A stretch of DNA of 64,000 bases, taken from Methylogaea oryzae (lineage in GTDB: Bacteria; Pseudomonadota; Gammaproteobacteria; Methylococcales; Methylococcaceae). The notes under the pieces were generated by a model. It had not been told where the DNA came from, made no database searches, and saw nothing but the letters and a program-made list of their open reading frames with translations. The stretch covers positions 3,714,001 to 3,778,000 of the forward strand of contig NZ_AP019782.1 of the NCBI RefSeq assembly GCF_019669985.1. The letters run 5' to 3'. How positions within the stretch are numbered: the first letter of the stretch is position 1; each line of letters starts with the position of its first letter. Positions 25,131-34,399 of this stretch are shown piece by piece. Position numbers and translations under genes: made by a program.

Positions 25131-25649
25131 ATGCATATCAACCCGCTGGAAAAGAAATGGCTATTCGCCTCGCTAGCCCTGGTCGCCGTATTTCTCGGCT
25201 CCATCTTCTACACCGCCTTCGAACGTAACATCCACCCGCCCAGCCACGTGGAAACCGTGGACTCGGCCAAGCTGCACCTGGGCGGCGAATTCGCCGAGGA
25301 CAAGCTCGGCGTCGTCGGCCAGGCGGACGGCAGCGTTCGGGTAACCCTTGTCGCCGGCCGTTACGGCTTCTACCCGCGGCAAATGAGCGTTCCCGCCGGA
25401 CGCCCCGTCACTTTCCGCATCGCCAGTATGGACGTGTTGCACGGCGTGCACGTGCCCATGACCAATATGGGCACCATGGTCGTGCCCGGCTACGTCGCCC
25501 AGGTCACCACCGTATTCCCCAAACCGGGCGAATACCCCATGTTGTGCAACGAATACTGCGGCATGGGCCACGACCACATGTGGAGCCGCATCACCGTGGT
25601 GGCCGCCGACCAGTGGCAACCGACCGCAACGACCAAGGGGAGCAACTAG
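25131..25649 (+). CDS. Cytochrome c oxidase subunit II, B-type, CuA-containing
   Basis: A 172-residue subunit II that takes electrons from cytochrome c. It has one N-terminal membrane anchor (LFASLALVAVFLGSIFYTAF) and a cupredoxin domain. CuA ligands are complete: H104 (VLHGVHVP), C139, E141, C143, H147 and M150 (CNEYCGMGHDHM). A single anchor helix and short length are typical of ba3-type enzymes. It lies between the subunit IIa and subunit I genes. Confidence 0.93.
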   Translation: MHINPLEKKWLFASLALVAVFLGSIFYTAFERNIHPPSHVETVDSAKLHLGGEFAEDKLGVVGQADGSVRVTLVAGRYGFYPRQMSVPAGRPVTFRIASMDVLHGVHVPMTNMGTMVVPGYVAQVTTVFPKPGEYPMLCNEYCGMGHDHMWSRITVVAADQWQPTATTKGSN

Positions 25650-25652
25650 CCC

Positions 25653-27269
25653 ATGTGCGACAAGGACATTAAAAAATTGGCCCTGGCCCACTTGTGGGTG
25701 GCCTTCGGCGCGTTCGGCGTCGCCTCGCTGCTGGGCTTCTACCAGGTGGTGGAGCGCAGCGGCCTGATCCCGGCGCTGAAATCGCCGGCGCTGTATTACG
25801 GCTCCGTCAGCACCCACGGCGTGTTGATGGCTTTCGTTCTCACCACCTTCTTCATCATGGGCTTCGGCTACCACACGGCGGCCAACAACGGCGCCGGCTT
25901 CAACCGCTGCGCCGCCTGGGCCGGCTTCTGGGTGGCCGCCGTCGGCACCCTGCTGGCGGCCCTGCCGCTGCTCACCGGCAACGCCTCGGTGCTGTTCACT
26001 TTTTACCCGCCCATGCAGGCCCATCCGCTGTTTTATATCGGCGCCACCTTGCTGGTGGTGGGCTCCTGGGTATGGTGCGTGCTGATGGTGATGGCCGCCG
26101 GAGCGTGGAAACAGGCCAACCCCGGCGCCGCCATGCCCTTGCCGCTGTTCGCCACCACCGGCAACGCCATCCTCTGGCTGTGGAGCAGCGTCGGCGTAGC
26201 CTTGGAAGTGGTATTCCAGCTGATCCCCTGGTCTTTGGGACTGGTGGACACCATCGACGTCGGCCTGGCCCGCACGCTGTTCTCCTGGACGCTGCACCCC
26301 ATCGTCTATTTCTGGTTGATCCCCGCTTACATCGCCCTATACAGCTTCGTGCCCTTGGCCGCCGGCGGCAAGCTGTTCAGCGAGGAGCTGGCGCGGGCGG
26401 CTTTCGTGTTGATCGTGGTCTTCGGCCTGCCGATCGGTTTCCACCACCTGTACATGGACCCCATGCAGGCCTCCGGCTGGAAGCTGGCCCATGGCGTCGG
26501 CACCTATGTGGTCGCCATTCCCACCCTGATCACCGCCTTTACCGTCATCGCCTCGCTGGAAATGGCCGGCCGGGCGCGAGGAGGGCAGGGCCTGTTCGGC
26601 TGGATCGGCGCGCTGCCGTGGAACCAGCCCATGGTGCTGGCGGCCGGCCTGTCCCTGCTCATGCTGCTGCTGGGCGGGTTCGGCGGATTGGTCAACGCCA
26701 GCTACGCCATGAACGCCATGGTGCACAACACCGCCTGGGTGCCCGGCCATTTCCACCTGATCTTCGCCGGCACCGTGGTCACCCTCTATTTCGCCGTCGC
26801 CTACCGGCTGTGGCCCAGCCTCACCGGCAAAGCCTTCCGCAAGCCCTGCTTGGTGCTGGGGCAGCTGTGGAGCTGGTTCGGCGGCATGGCCATCCTCACC
26901 ACGCCGTGGCATATCCTCGGCTTGCTGGGACAGCCGCGCCGCATTTCCAGCGTGGAATACGACAGCCCGCTGGTGCAGTCGTGGGGAGCGTACGAGGCGA
27001 TCATGATCGCCGGCGGCTTGGTGTTGCTGCTGTCGGCCCTGCTATTCGTCTACAACCTTGCCTCAGCCCACTGGCAAGGCGAAGCGTCCGGCGAAGATAC
27101 GGTGGCTTACGCCGAACCGCTGCACCCGCCCGGTAAAATCCCGGCGCTGCTCAACGGCTACGCCGTGTGGAATTGGGTGATACTGCTGCTGATGGCGGCT
27201 AGCTTCGGCTATCCCATCGCTCAGTTCTTCCTCATGAAAACGTTCGACTCCAGCCCCTGGGGGTACTAG
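25653..27269 (+). CDS. Cytochrome c oxidase subunit I, ba3 type (B family)
   Basis: Proton-pumping catalytic subunit of a high-affinity heme-copper oxidase, 538 residues with about 13 membrane helices. Heme and copper ligands are visible: STHGVLMAF (low-spin heme His), LHPIVYFWLIPAY (CuB His with the cross-linked Tyr, B-type pattern), GFHHLYMDP (two CuB His) and HNTAWVPGHFHL (heme His). The Tyr in HPIVY argues for an oxygen reductase rather than an NO reductase. It starts 3 bases after subunit II. Confidence 0.94.
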   Translation: MCDKDIKKLALAHLWVAFGAFGVASLLGFYQVVERSGLIPALKSPALYYGSVSTHGVLMAFVLTTFFIMGFGYHTAANNGAGFNRCAAWAGFWVAAVGTLLAALPLLTGNASVLFTFYPPMQAHPLFYIGATLLVVGSWVWCVLMVMAAGAWKQANPGAAMPLPLFATTGNAILWLWSSVGVALEVVFQLIPWSLGLVDTIDVGLARTLFSWTLHPIVYFWLIPAYIALYSFVPLAAGGKLFSEELARAAFVLIVVFGLPIGFHHLYMDPMQASGWKLAHGVGTYVVAIPTLITAFTVIASLEMAGRARGGQGLFGWIGALPWNQPMVLAAGLSLLMLLLGGFGGLVNASYAMNAMVHNTAWVPGHFHLIFAGTVVTLYFAVAYRLWPSLTGKAFRKPCLVLGQLWSWFGGMAILTTPWHILGLLGQPRRISSVEYDSPLVQSWGAYEAIMIAGGLVLLLSALLFVYNLASAHWQGEASGEDTVAYAEPLHPPGKIPALLNGYAVWNWVILLLMAASFGYPIAQFFLMKTFDSSPWGY

Positions 27270-27271
27270 CC

Positions 27272-27925
27272 ATGGACAAACGACTACTGATACTCCCGGC
27301 CCTGCTGGCAACCTTGGCCGCGCCGGCGCAAGCCGAACCCTCCAGCCGCGTGGCCTGGACCCCGGAGACCCTGGCACTGGTAAAAGCCGGCAACACCGGC
27401 CACGGCCAAGAGCTGGCGAAAAATCTAGGCTGCGACGGCTGCCACACCGGCAGCACCATGCCGGACGCCCCCCATCTGGCCGGACAGCTGGCGACCTACC
27501 TGTACCGCCAGTTGCACGACTACAAGGACCGCAGCCGCGCCAACGACACCATGGAGGCCATGGCGGCGGGCCTGAGCGAGCAGGACATGGCGGATCTGTC
27601 CGCCTGGTACGGCAAGCAGGAGGCATCCGCGGCCACGCCGGCCCAGGGCGCCGTCGAAGCCGCCCAGCGCCTGGCGAGCCAGGGCGACAAGCAGCGCTTG
27701 GTTCCCGCCTGCGCCGCCTGTCACGGCGGCGGCGGACAGGGCCAGGCCCAGGATGTCCCGCGCCTGGCCGGGCAAAAACCCGCATACCTGGCGGCAACGC
27801 TGCAAGCCTACAAAAAGGGGCAGCGCCACAACGACGTTTACCAGCGCATGAGAGCCATCGCGGCGACGCTCAGCGACGAGGAAATTCACCAGTTGGCCGA
27901 GTATTACGCTGCGCAAGGCCACTGA
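27272..27925 (+). CDS. Cytochrome c4-like diheme cytochrome
   Basis: A 217-residue periplasmic diheme cytochrome c, likely the electron donor to the adjacent oxidase. It has a signal peptide (LLILPALLATLAAPAQA), a first heme site C54-x2-C57-H58 and a second at C147-x2-C150-H151 in two homologous halves. Axial Met candidates follow each half (AMAAGLSEQDMADL and RMRAIAATLSDEEI contexts). It starts 2 bases after the oxidase subunit I stop, so the operon is IIa-II-I-c4. Confidence 0.92.
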   Translation: MDKRLLILPALLATLAAPAQAEPSSRVAWTPETLALVKAGNTGHGQELAKNLGCDGCHTGSTMPDAPHLAGQLATYLYRQLHDYKDRSRANDTMEAMAAGLSEQDMADLSAWYGKQEASAATPAQGAVEAAQRLASQGDKQRLVPACAACHGGGGQGQAQDVPRLAGQKPAYLAATLQAYKKGQRHNDVYQRMRAIAATLSDEEIHQLAEYYAAQGH

Positions 27926-28085
27926 TAGCCGAGGGAGGGGGCGTTCGAGCCGGGCTCCCGACAGGCCGGTTTAACGCCCTCCGTCCCCATCCGCGCATGG
28001 GGAAACGCGACGCTTTCGAATCGGTGCCGGCTTCCCAAGCCAGCCAGAAGACCACCGTTTTTCACCACCCTAGACGAGCCACGCC

Positions 28086-28718
28086 ATGACGACTTCCGCT
28101 GCGCTTATCCCTGATTTCATCCGCGCCGTCGGCGCCGTCATCCGCGACAACGCGGAGGAAGTCACCGCTCTCGACCAGGCCATCGGCGACGGCGATCATG
28201 TGACCAACTTGCAAAGGGGGTTGGAGGCTCTCGACGGGTTGGCCGCCAGCCTGGGGGAGGACTGGTCCGCCGCCTTGCAGAAGATCGGCATGAGCCTGAT
28301 GTCCAGCGTCGGCGGCGCTTCGGGGTCGCTGTACGGCACGCTGTTCCTCGCCATGAGCAAATCGCTGAAAGGCAAGGAGCTGGACCAGGCGAGCCTGGCC
28401 GAGGCCTTCGCTCAGGGGGTGGAAGCCATGAAGCAGCGCGGCAAGGCGGGCTTGGGCGAGAAAACCATGCTCGACGTGTTAATTCCCGTGGCGAACGCCT
28501 TGCAGGAAGCCTCGGCCGCCTCTTTGCCTTTGCCGCAACTGTTGGAAAACGTCGAGAAAGTCGCGGCGGCGGGCGCGGAATCCACCCGCGACTTGGTGGC
28601 CACCAAGGGCCGCGCCTCTTTCCTGGGCGAGCGGGCCAAGGGCTGCTTGGACCCCGGCGCCCGCACCGGCCAGTTGATGATAAGCGCTATCGCCGGGGTG
28701 TTGCGGAACAGCGGCTAG
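28086..28718 (+). CDS. dhaL: Dihydroxyacetone kinase subunit DhaL
   Basis: ADP/ATP-binding subunit of dihydroxyacetone kinase, 210 residues in the eight-helix barrel fold. The Mg-nucleotide Asp cluster D30, D35 and D37 stands in LDQAIGDGDHVTNLQRG. SSVGGASGSLYGTLF and GEKTMLDVL are the phosphate loops, and DPGARTGQLMI closes the C-terminus. It converges on dhaK, and the two genes overlap by 4 bases at their stops, instead of forming an operon. No dhaM or other phosphodonor gene lies nearby, so direct use of ATP is possible. Confidence 0.93.
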   Translation: MTTSAALIPDFIRAVGAVIRDNAEEVTALDQAIGDGDHVTNLQRGLEALDGLAASLGEDWSAALQKIGMSLMSSVGGASGSLYGTLFLAMSKSLKGKELDQASLAEAFAQGVEAMKQRGKAGLGEKTMLDVLIPVANALQEASAASLPLPQLLENVEKVAAAGAESTRDLVATKGRASFLGERAKGCLDPGARTGQLMISAIAGVLRNSG

Positions 28719-29704
28719 CAGCCCCAGCGCAGGGCGGCCGTGTGCACCGGCGCGTCCCACAGCTTGAGCATTTCCTCGTCCAGCAAGGTCAGGGTGAGCG
28801 AGCAGCCGGCCATGTCCAGCGATGTGGTGTAGTTTCCCACCAGGGAGCGGGCCACGTTCACGCCGCGCTGGCTCCAGTACTGATAGGCCAGGCCGTAGAT
28901 CAAGTTCAGTTCCAACAGAGGCGTGCCGCCGAAGCCGTTGACGTGCAGCAGCACGGACTGGCCTCTCGCCGGCCTCAGCTCCTCGTCGATGATGGCCGCC
29001 AGGTAGTCCACGATTTCGCTGGCGCTGGCCAGCTGCTTGCGCTCGCGGCCCCGCTCGCCGTGGATGCCCACGCCCATTTCCATTTCGTTGTCGGCGATGT
29101 CGAAAGTGGGCTTGCCCAGGGCCGGCACGGTGCAGCTGGTGAGCGCCACGCCCATGGAGGCGGTGGCGTGCACCACCTTCTCGCCCAGCGCTTTGCAGGC
29201 GGCCAGGTCGGCGCCGGCTTCCGCCGCCGCGCCGACGATCTTCTCCACGATGGTGGTGCCGGCAATGCCGCGCCGCCCCATGCCCTGGTGTTCCGGAATG
29301 GACACGTCGTCGTGCACCAGCAGCGAGTCGTGGGAACAATCCAGCATTTCCCCGGCGATTTCGAAATTCATCACGTCGCCGGCGTAGTTCTTGACGATGA
29401 ACAGCACGCCGCCGCCGTTCTCCACCGCCTGGGCCGCGGCCAGCATCTGGTCCGGCGTGGGGGAGGTGAATACCTGGCCGGGGCAGGCCGCGTCCAGCAT
29501 GCCGAAGCCGACGAAGCCGCTATGCAACGGCTCGTGGCCGGAACCGCCGCCGGAAATCAGCGCCACCTTGCCGGGACGGGAAGGCGCTATGCGGGCGATG
29601 TAGTGAGGCTCGGCGCAGTAGCGGACGATGTCCGCGTGAGCCAAGGCGAAGCCGCGTAGGCTTTCTTCCAACAGGGTATCGGTGCTGTTGAGAAATTTCT
29701 TCAT
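28715..29704 (-). CDS. dhaK: Dihydroxyacetone kinase subunit DhaK
   Basis: Substrate-binding subunit, 329 residues. It binds dihydroxyacetone as a hemiaminal to H215 (GVGIHGERG) with H57 (SGGGSGHEPLH) and D110 (NYAGDVMNF) in the active site. The rest (HDDVSIPEHQGMGRRGIAGT, VNGFGGTPLLEL) is standard. It faces dhaL with a 4-base overlap of the 3' ends. The opposed arrangement is unusual for two subunits of one enzyme and implies separate promoters. Confidence 0.95.
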   Translation of the reverse strand: MKKFLNSTDTLLEESLRGFALAHADIVRYCAEPHYIARIAPSRPGKVALISGGGSGHEPLHSGFVGFGMLDAACPGQVFTSPTPDQMLAAAQAVENGGGVLFIVKNYAGDVMNFEIAGEMLDCSHDSLLVHDDVSIPEHQGMGRRGIAGTTIVEKIVGAAAEAGADLAACKALGEKVVHATASMGVALTSCTVPALGKPTFDIADNEMEMGVGIHGERGRERKQLASASEIVDYLAAIIDEELRPARGQSVLLHVNGFGGTPLLELNLIYGLAYQYWSQRGVNVARSLVGNYTTSLDMAGCSLTLTLLDEEMLKLWDAPVHTAALRWGC

Positions 29705-29741
29705 CGTTCCCCCTCGTGATTTCGACCCGGCCCGGGACGGC

Positions 29742-30812
29742 TCAGGCCTTATGGAAGGCTGGGCTGTATTCGTGCACCGCAGCGATCATGGCGCCGGCGT
29801 GGGCCGGATCCACGTCCGGCAGGATGCCGTGGCCCAAATTGAATACGTGGCCGCTGCCCTGGCCGTACTGTTCCAGTATAGCTTTCACCTTGGCGCGGAT
29901 GGTTTCCGGCGAGGCGTACAGTGCCACCGGGTCCATATTGCCTTGCAGCGCCACCTTGCCGCCGACCCGGGCCCGCGCCTCGTTTAACGGCGTGGTCCAA
30001 TCCACCCCCAGGGCGTCGTAGCCGGAATCCGCCATCGCTTCCAGCCATTGGCCGCCGCCCTTGGTGAACAGCACGGTTGGGACGCGCCGGCCGTCGGCTT
30101 CCTTGGGCAACGCGGCGCGTACCTTGGCCGCATAGGCCAGGGAAAACTCGCGGTAATCCTCGGCGCTGAGCACGCCGCCCCAGGTGTCGAACAGCATGAT
30201 GGCCTGGGCGCCGGCGGCGATTTGGGCGTTGAGATAGGCCGCGACGGAATCCGCCAATACGTCCAGCAGCTGGTGCATGAGGCGGGGCTGGTCGTACATC
30301 AAGCCTTTGACCTTGGCGAAGTCGCGGCTGCCGGCGCCTTCCACCATGTAGCAGGCCAAGGTCCAGGGACTGCCGGCGAAGCCGATGAGCGGCACCCGGC
30401 CGGCCAGGGTCTTACGAATCAAGCGCACCGCGTCCATCACGTAACGCAACTCGCCTTCGGGATCGGGCACGGCCAGACGCTGGATATCCGCCGCCGTGCG
30501 CACGGGATGGGCGAAACGCGGCCCTTCGCCCTCGGCGAAGGTCAGCCCCAAGCCCATGGCGTGGGGAATGGTGAGGATGTCGGAAAACAGAATGGCTGCG
30601 TCCAGCGGATAACGATCCAAGGGCTGGATAGTGACTTCGCAAGCCAGTTCGGGGGTAGTGCACAAGTCGAGAAAGCTGCCGGCCTGCTGGCGCACCCGCC
30701 GGTATTCGGGCAGGTAACGGCCGGCTTGGCGCATCATCCATACCGGGGTGCGCTCCACCGGTTCGCGCAGCAGGGCGCGCAGGAAACAGTCGTTTTGTAA
30801 GCTGGAAGTCAT
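29742..30812 (-). CDS. hemE: Uroporphyrinogen decarboxylase
   Basis: Cytoplasmic heme-pathway enzyme turning uroporphyrinogen III into coproporphyrinogen III, 356 residues. The N-terminal block [18 protein letters not shown] is diagnostic, with the substrate Asp in [31 protein letters not shown] and the C-terminal [16 protein letters not shown] 30812 gives [18 protein letters not shown], the usual start; an in-frame ATG 27 bases upstream is ignored. Confidence 0.96.
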   Translation of the reverse strand: MTSSLQNDCFLRALLREPVERTPVWMMRQAGRYLPEYRRVRQQAGSFLDLCTTPELACEVTIQPLDRYPLDAAILFSDILTIPHAMGLGLTFAEGEGPRFAHPVRTAADIQRLAVPDPEGELRYVMDAVRLIRKTLAGRVPLIGFAGSPWTLACYMVEGAGSRDFAKVKGLMYDQPRLMHQLLDVLADSVAAYLNAQIAAGAQAIMLFDTWGGVLSAEDYREFSLAYAAKVRAALPKEADGRRVPTVLFTKGGGQWLEAMADSGYDALGVDWTTPLNEARARVGGKVALQGNMDPVALYASPETIRAKVKAILEQYGQGSGHVFNLGHGILPDVDPAHAGAMIAAVHEYSPAFHKA

Positions 30813-30882
30813 GGCAAATCGGGATCGACTAAAAACCATGCATGATAGCCGCCGCGCGGCGGCGGAACAAATCGGCCGCGGG

Positions 30883-32718
30883 CTAGCGGGCGGCGGCCCG
30901 GGCCTCCTGCTGCACTTGCTTCATCTGCCTGACGAAGGGCTTACCCAGCGCGGCGGGCAATTTCGCCGCCGCGCGCTTGGCGTCGGCCTCCGTAGCGAAT
31001 AGGCCGTAGTAAACCGGATAGGACGTAGCGGCGCCATGACGGCTGGCGTAGGTCGCCACCTGCCCCTGCATGGCGGGATAACGCTGCAACAACGCTTTGA
31101 TGGAGGATGCCTCCCGCACGGCCATGACCTGCAGGGTGTACGCTTGCGGCGATTGGGCCAGCACCCAGCCGGCGTCGCGCAAGCCGGCGATAGCCAGCCC
31201 AGCAGCTGCCGGGGCGGGGCTCGCCGTCGGCGCACGGGGCTGGACTGGGCTGGGCTGAGGGGCGGCGGTCGGTGAAGGCTTGGCCTCCCCGCTGGTCGGC
31301 GGTTTTTTAGCCGCTCCGGCTTCCGTGGGACGAGGCGGCTTGCCTGCCGTTAAGCCACTCTCGGTGGGCTCCGCCACCGGCACGACTGGTTTGGCGCCCC
31401 CCGCCGGCTCTTCGTCCAACTCGCCGACCGGCGGCTCCATCGCGGCGTCGACGCTCGGCGTCGCGGAATCACCCGATGTCGCTTTGGCGGTGCCGGCCAA
31501 GGCCGGACCGTACCCTTCGGGCGCCAACATCAACCGCTTGCCCGCGGGATCAACCGGCTTCGCCCCCATCCCGGCATCCGGCCGCACCGGAGCGTCAGCC
31601 GCCGAAGACGCGGCGGGCGTTTCCTGTCGGGCTGATGCGGCGACTTGCGACACGACGCTGGGACGCGGCTCTTTGAACGGTTCCGTACCGACATTGGGGG
31701 ATCGTTCATCGACAATGCCCGGCCGGGCGGCGGGCATTGGCAAAGCGGGGGATTCCGGCAGTTGCGCCGGCGGCAACGACAACGGTCGCACGGCGGGAAC
31801 CTCGAAAGCCGGCGGCGGCTCGATAGCCGGCGCCTTCGGCAACGGCTTGGGTTGAACCAAGGCCTCCGTTTCCTGCGCGTCTTCGCTCGGGCGGCGGAAC
31901 TGCAGGTAGGCCACGACGGCGGCCACTGCGACCATGCACGCCGCGGCGATCGCCGCCCATCGGCGGCGCCTGGCCTTGGCCCGCACTGCGGGAGCATCGA
32001 TCAACAATTGGATGATGCGGCCGGGAACGCCGTGGCTAGCCCGGTACACGGCACGGGTACGGGCGGGGGTGATATCCTCCATCGACAACAGCCGGGGAGG
32101 GCGGGTGGCTAAACGCTTGAGGTAGGACTTGCACCTGGGCGCGGTCAGCGCCGGAATGTCGATGTAGTGGCAATCGCCCAAAACCGATTCGTCGGTGGCG
32201 ATCTTCAAGTGCGCCTCGTCGGGACGCAGCGCCAGCACCAGGCGGAACGCGGGATATTGGGACGCGAACTGCCACAAGGCGCTCAACACCCCCGGCGCGA
32301 CCTTGCCGGCGTCGTCCAGCAGCAGAACCAACAAGTTCTTATGGCGCCCCAACTGTCCCAGATAGTCCGCCAGGGCGTGTTCCGATACGCTGGCCATGGC
32401 CAACTGCTCGGCGATTTGCGTGAGGATGTCGCCGTGGCGCAAGCGCCCGTCGCCGGCGACGCGCACCACGCGCCAACTCTCGAAGGCGCGCTGTTTCAAC
32501 AAGCCGAGGAAAGTGCTCTTTCCGATGCCGTCCGGGCCGCTAACCACCAGCACCTTGCCCAGGTTGGAGATTAGCAGCATCAGCAATTCGAAACGCTGGG
32601 CCCGCTCCGGTGACAACAAATAGGTAGCGACATCCTGCGGGCTGCCACTCAAGGCCGGGGCGACGTCCGAGTGGCGATCCAGTAATACGGAAAAGGCCTC
32701 AGGCTTTTCCGTACTCAT
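30883..32718 (-). CDS. damX: DamX-like AAA/SPOR domain protein
   Basis: A 611-residue inner-membrane protein of cell division. The N-terminal cytoplasmic ATPase-like part has Walker [10 protein letters not shown] (residues 61-69) and Walker [13 protein letters not shown] single membrane helix follows (about 253-270, [19 protein letters not shown]). Then comes a long Pro/Ala-rich periplasmic linker (about 275-520) and a C-terminal SPOR domain (about 525-600) that binds denuded peptidoglycan at the septum. It overlaps aroB by 20 bases in the conserved aroK-aroB-damX order. No dam gene follows. Confidence 0.87.
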   Translation of the reverse strand: MSTEKPEAFSVLLDRHSDVAPALSGSPQDVATYLLSPERAQRFELLMLLISNLGKVLVVSGPDGIGKSTFLGLLKQRAFESWRVVRVAGDGRLRHGDILTQIAEQLAMASVSEHALADYLGQLGRHKNLLVLLLDDAGKVAPGVLSALWQFASQYPAFRLVLALRPDEAHLKIATDESVLGDCHYIDIPALTAPRCKSYLKRLATRPPRLLSMEDITPARTRAVYRASHGVPGRIIQLLIDAPAVRAKARRRRWAAIAAACMVAVAAVVAYLQFRRPSEDAQETEALVQPKPLPKAPAIEPPPAFEVPAVRPLSLPPAQLPESPALPMPAARPGIVDERSPNVGTEPFKEPRPSVVSQVAASARQETPAASSAADAPVRPDAGMGAKPVDPAGKRLMLAPEGYGPALAGTAKATSGDSATPSVDAAMEPPVGELDEEPAGGAKPVVPVAEPTESGLTAGKPPRPTEAGAAKKPPTSGEAKPSPTAAPQPSPVQPRAPTASPAPAAAGLAIAGLRDAGWVLAQSPQAYTLQVMAVREASSIKALLQRYPAMQGQVATYASRHGAATSYPVYYGLFATEADAKRAAAKLPAALGKPFVRQMKQVQQEARAAAR

Positions 32719-33781
32719 CCAAAGTGGCTCGCAGTTGCGTCATGCCGATGCCGCGCGGCAAAGTGGCACGGCCGATTTGTTCCAGCAAAATCAGACGCAC
32801 TTGGCCGTCCACGTTTTTTTTGTCCACCGCCATGAGCTCCAAATAGCGCTCCGTGGCAAGGTTTTCCGGCGGCTTCGTCGGCAACTTGGCGCGCCGCAAC
32901 AAGGCCTCGATACGCGCCACGTCGGCGGCCGCCAGCCAGCCGAGGCGGCGCGACAGGTCCGCCGCCTGACACATGCCGATAGCCACCGCCTCGCCATGCA
33001 AATAAACGCCGTAGCCGCAGCCGGTTTCGATGGCGTGGCCGAAAGTGTGCCCCAGATTGAGGGTGGCCCGCTCGCCCGTTTCTTTTTCGTCGGCCGCCAC
33101 TACCTCCGCCTTGTTGCGGCAGGAGCGCTCTATGGCGTATGCCAACGCATCCGCGTCGCGCGCCAGCAGCGCGTCCATATTGCTTTCCAGCCAGGCGAAA
33201 AATTCGGGATCGCGTATCAGGCCGTATTTGATCACTTCAGCCAGTCCCGCGCTCAGCTCTCGATCGGGCAGGGTCGCCAGCGTATCGGTATCGGCGAGCA
33301 CGCACCGGGGCTGGTAAAAGGCCCCGATCATGTTTTTGCCGAGGGGGTGATTGACGCCGGTTTTTCCGCCCACCGAAGAGTCCACCTGGGACAACAACGT
33401 GGTGGGCACTTGCACGAACGGAATGCCGCGCTGATAACAGGCGGCGGCAAAGCCGCCGAGGTCGCCGATCACGCCGCCGCCGAGGGCGATCAGCACGGCG
33501 TTGCGGCTGAAGCGTTTACCCAGCAGCGCGTCGAAAATGCGCCCGGCGGAATCCAGCGTTTTATAGGATTCGCCGTCGGGCAGAATCACCGTTTCCACCA
33601 CGCGATCGGCAAAAGGGGCCAACACGCGATCCAAATAGAGGGGCGCCACCGTGTCATTGGTCACCACGGCCACCTGGGCGGAAGACACGTGACGCGTCAG
33701 CAAATCGGCCCGTTGCAACAGTCCGCTGCCGATATAAATGGGGTAAGCGCGCTCACCCAGCTCGACGTTGAGCGTCTTCAT
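32699..33781 (-). CDS. aroB: 3-dehydroquinate synthase
   Basis: NAD- and zinc-dependent second enzyme of the shikimate pathway, 360 residues. The nucleotide-binding core [44 protein letters not shown] is intact, and zinc ligands are seen in [12 protein letters not shown] (Glu), [12 protein letters not shown] (His) and [11 protein letters not shown] (His). It overlaps aroK by 29 bases and damX by 20, forming one transcription unit with them. Confidence 0.97.
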   Translation of the reverse strand: MKTLNVELGERAYPIYIGSGLLQRADLLTRHVSSAQVAVVTNDTVAPLYLDRVLAPFADRVVETVILPDGESYKTLDSAGRIFDALLGKRFSRNAVLIALGGGVIGDLGGFAAACYQRGIPFVQVPTTLLSQVDSSVGGKTGVNHPLGKNMIGAFYQPRCVLADTDTLATLPDRELSAGLAEVIKYGLIRDPEFFAWLESNMDALLARDADALAYAIERSCRNKAEVVAADEKETGERATLNLGHTFGHAIETGCGYGVYLHGEAVAIGMCQAADLSRRLGWLAAADVARIEALLRRAKLPTKPPENLATERYLELMAVDKKNVDGQVRLILLEQIGRATLPRGIGMTQLRATLDEYGKA

Positions 33782-34319
33782 CCTGCTTTTCCGTTTTGCG
33801 CTTGGCTTGATTGTAAGCTTTGAGAATTTCCCGCACTGCTTGGCGGCTGGAATAACGCCCGGTATCCACGGTGCAATCGGCCACGGAGCGATACAACGGC
33901 TCGCGCGTTGCCATAAGCTGCTCCAAGCGCTGCCGAGGATTCTCGGTTTGCAGCAACGGCCGGTGGCTGTCCTTGAACGTGCGCTCCACTTGGCGGTCCA
34001 CCGAACATTTCAGGTAGACGACAAAGCCGTTGGCGGCCAAGGCGGCGCGATTTTCCTGCAGCAAAACGGAACCCCCTCCCGTGGCAAGGATAATGGGAAC
34101 CCGCCGCACCAGATCGGCAATGGTGTCCGCCTCGCGCCGCCGGAAGCCGGCCTCGCCCTCGTATTCGAAGATCATCGGGATATCGACGCCGGTGCGTTGC
34201 TCGATTTCCCTATCGCTGTCGACAAACTCCATCTTAAGGCATTTGCCCAGTAGGCGGCCAATGGTGGTCTTGCCGGCCCCCATCGGGCCGATCAAGAAAA
34301 TATTACAGACTTGCTTCAT
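33753..34319 (-). CDS. aroK: Shikimate kinase
   Basis: Cytoplasmic P-loop kinase making shikimate 3-phosphate, 188 residues. Walker [10 protein letters not shown] (residues 12-20), the substrate Asp/Arg segment [25 protein letters not shown], the glycine-rich LATGGGSVL and the lid [16 protein letters not shown] are all present. A C-terminal basic tail ([16 protein letters not shown]) extends beyond the core. It overlaps aroB by 29 bases and lies 80 bases downstream of pilQ. Confidence 0.96.
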   Translation of the reverse strand: MKQVCNIFLIGPMGAGKTTIGRLLGKCLKMEFVDSDREIEQRTGVDIPMIFEYEGEAGFRRREADTIADLVRRVPIILATGGGSVLLQENRAALAANGFVVYLKCSVDRQVERTFKDSHRPLLQTENPRQRLEQLMATREPLYRSVADCTVDTGRYSSRQAVREILKAYNQAKRKTEKQDEDAQRRAG

Positions 34320-34399
34320 ATCGGCCGCGCGAACTAACCTGAATTCTAGGGCTTAAGAACCGAGGCCCGGGTGCGAAACGCCCCGGGCCCCAAGCTCGT

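Noticed and set aside
25653-27269. Nitric-oxide reductase catalytic subunit
   Set aside because: HPIVY carries the oxygen-reductase Tyr, and a CuA subunit II is present.
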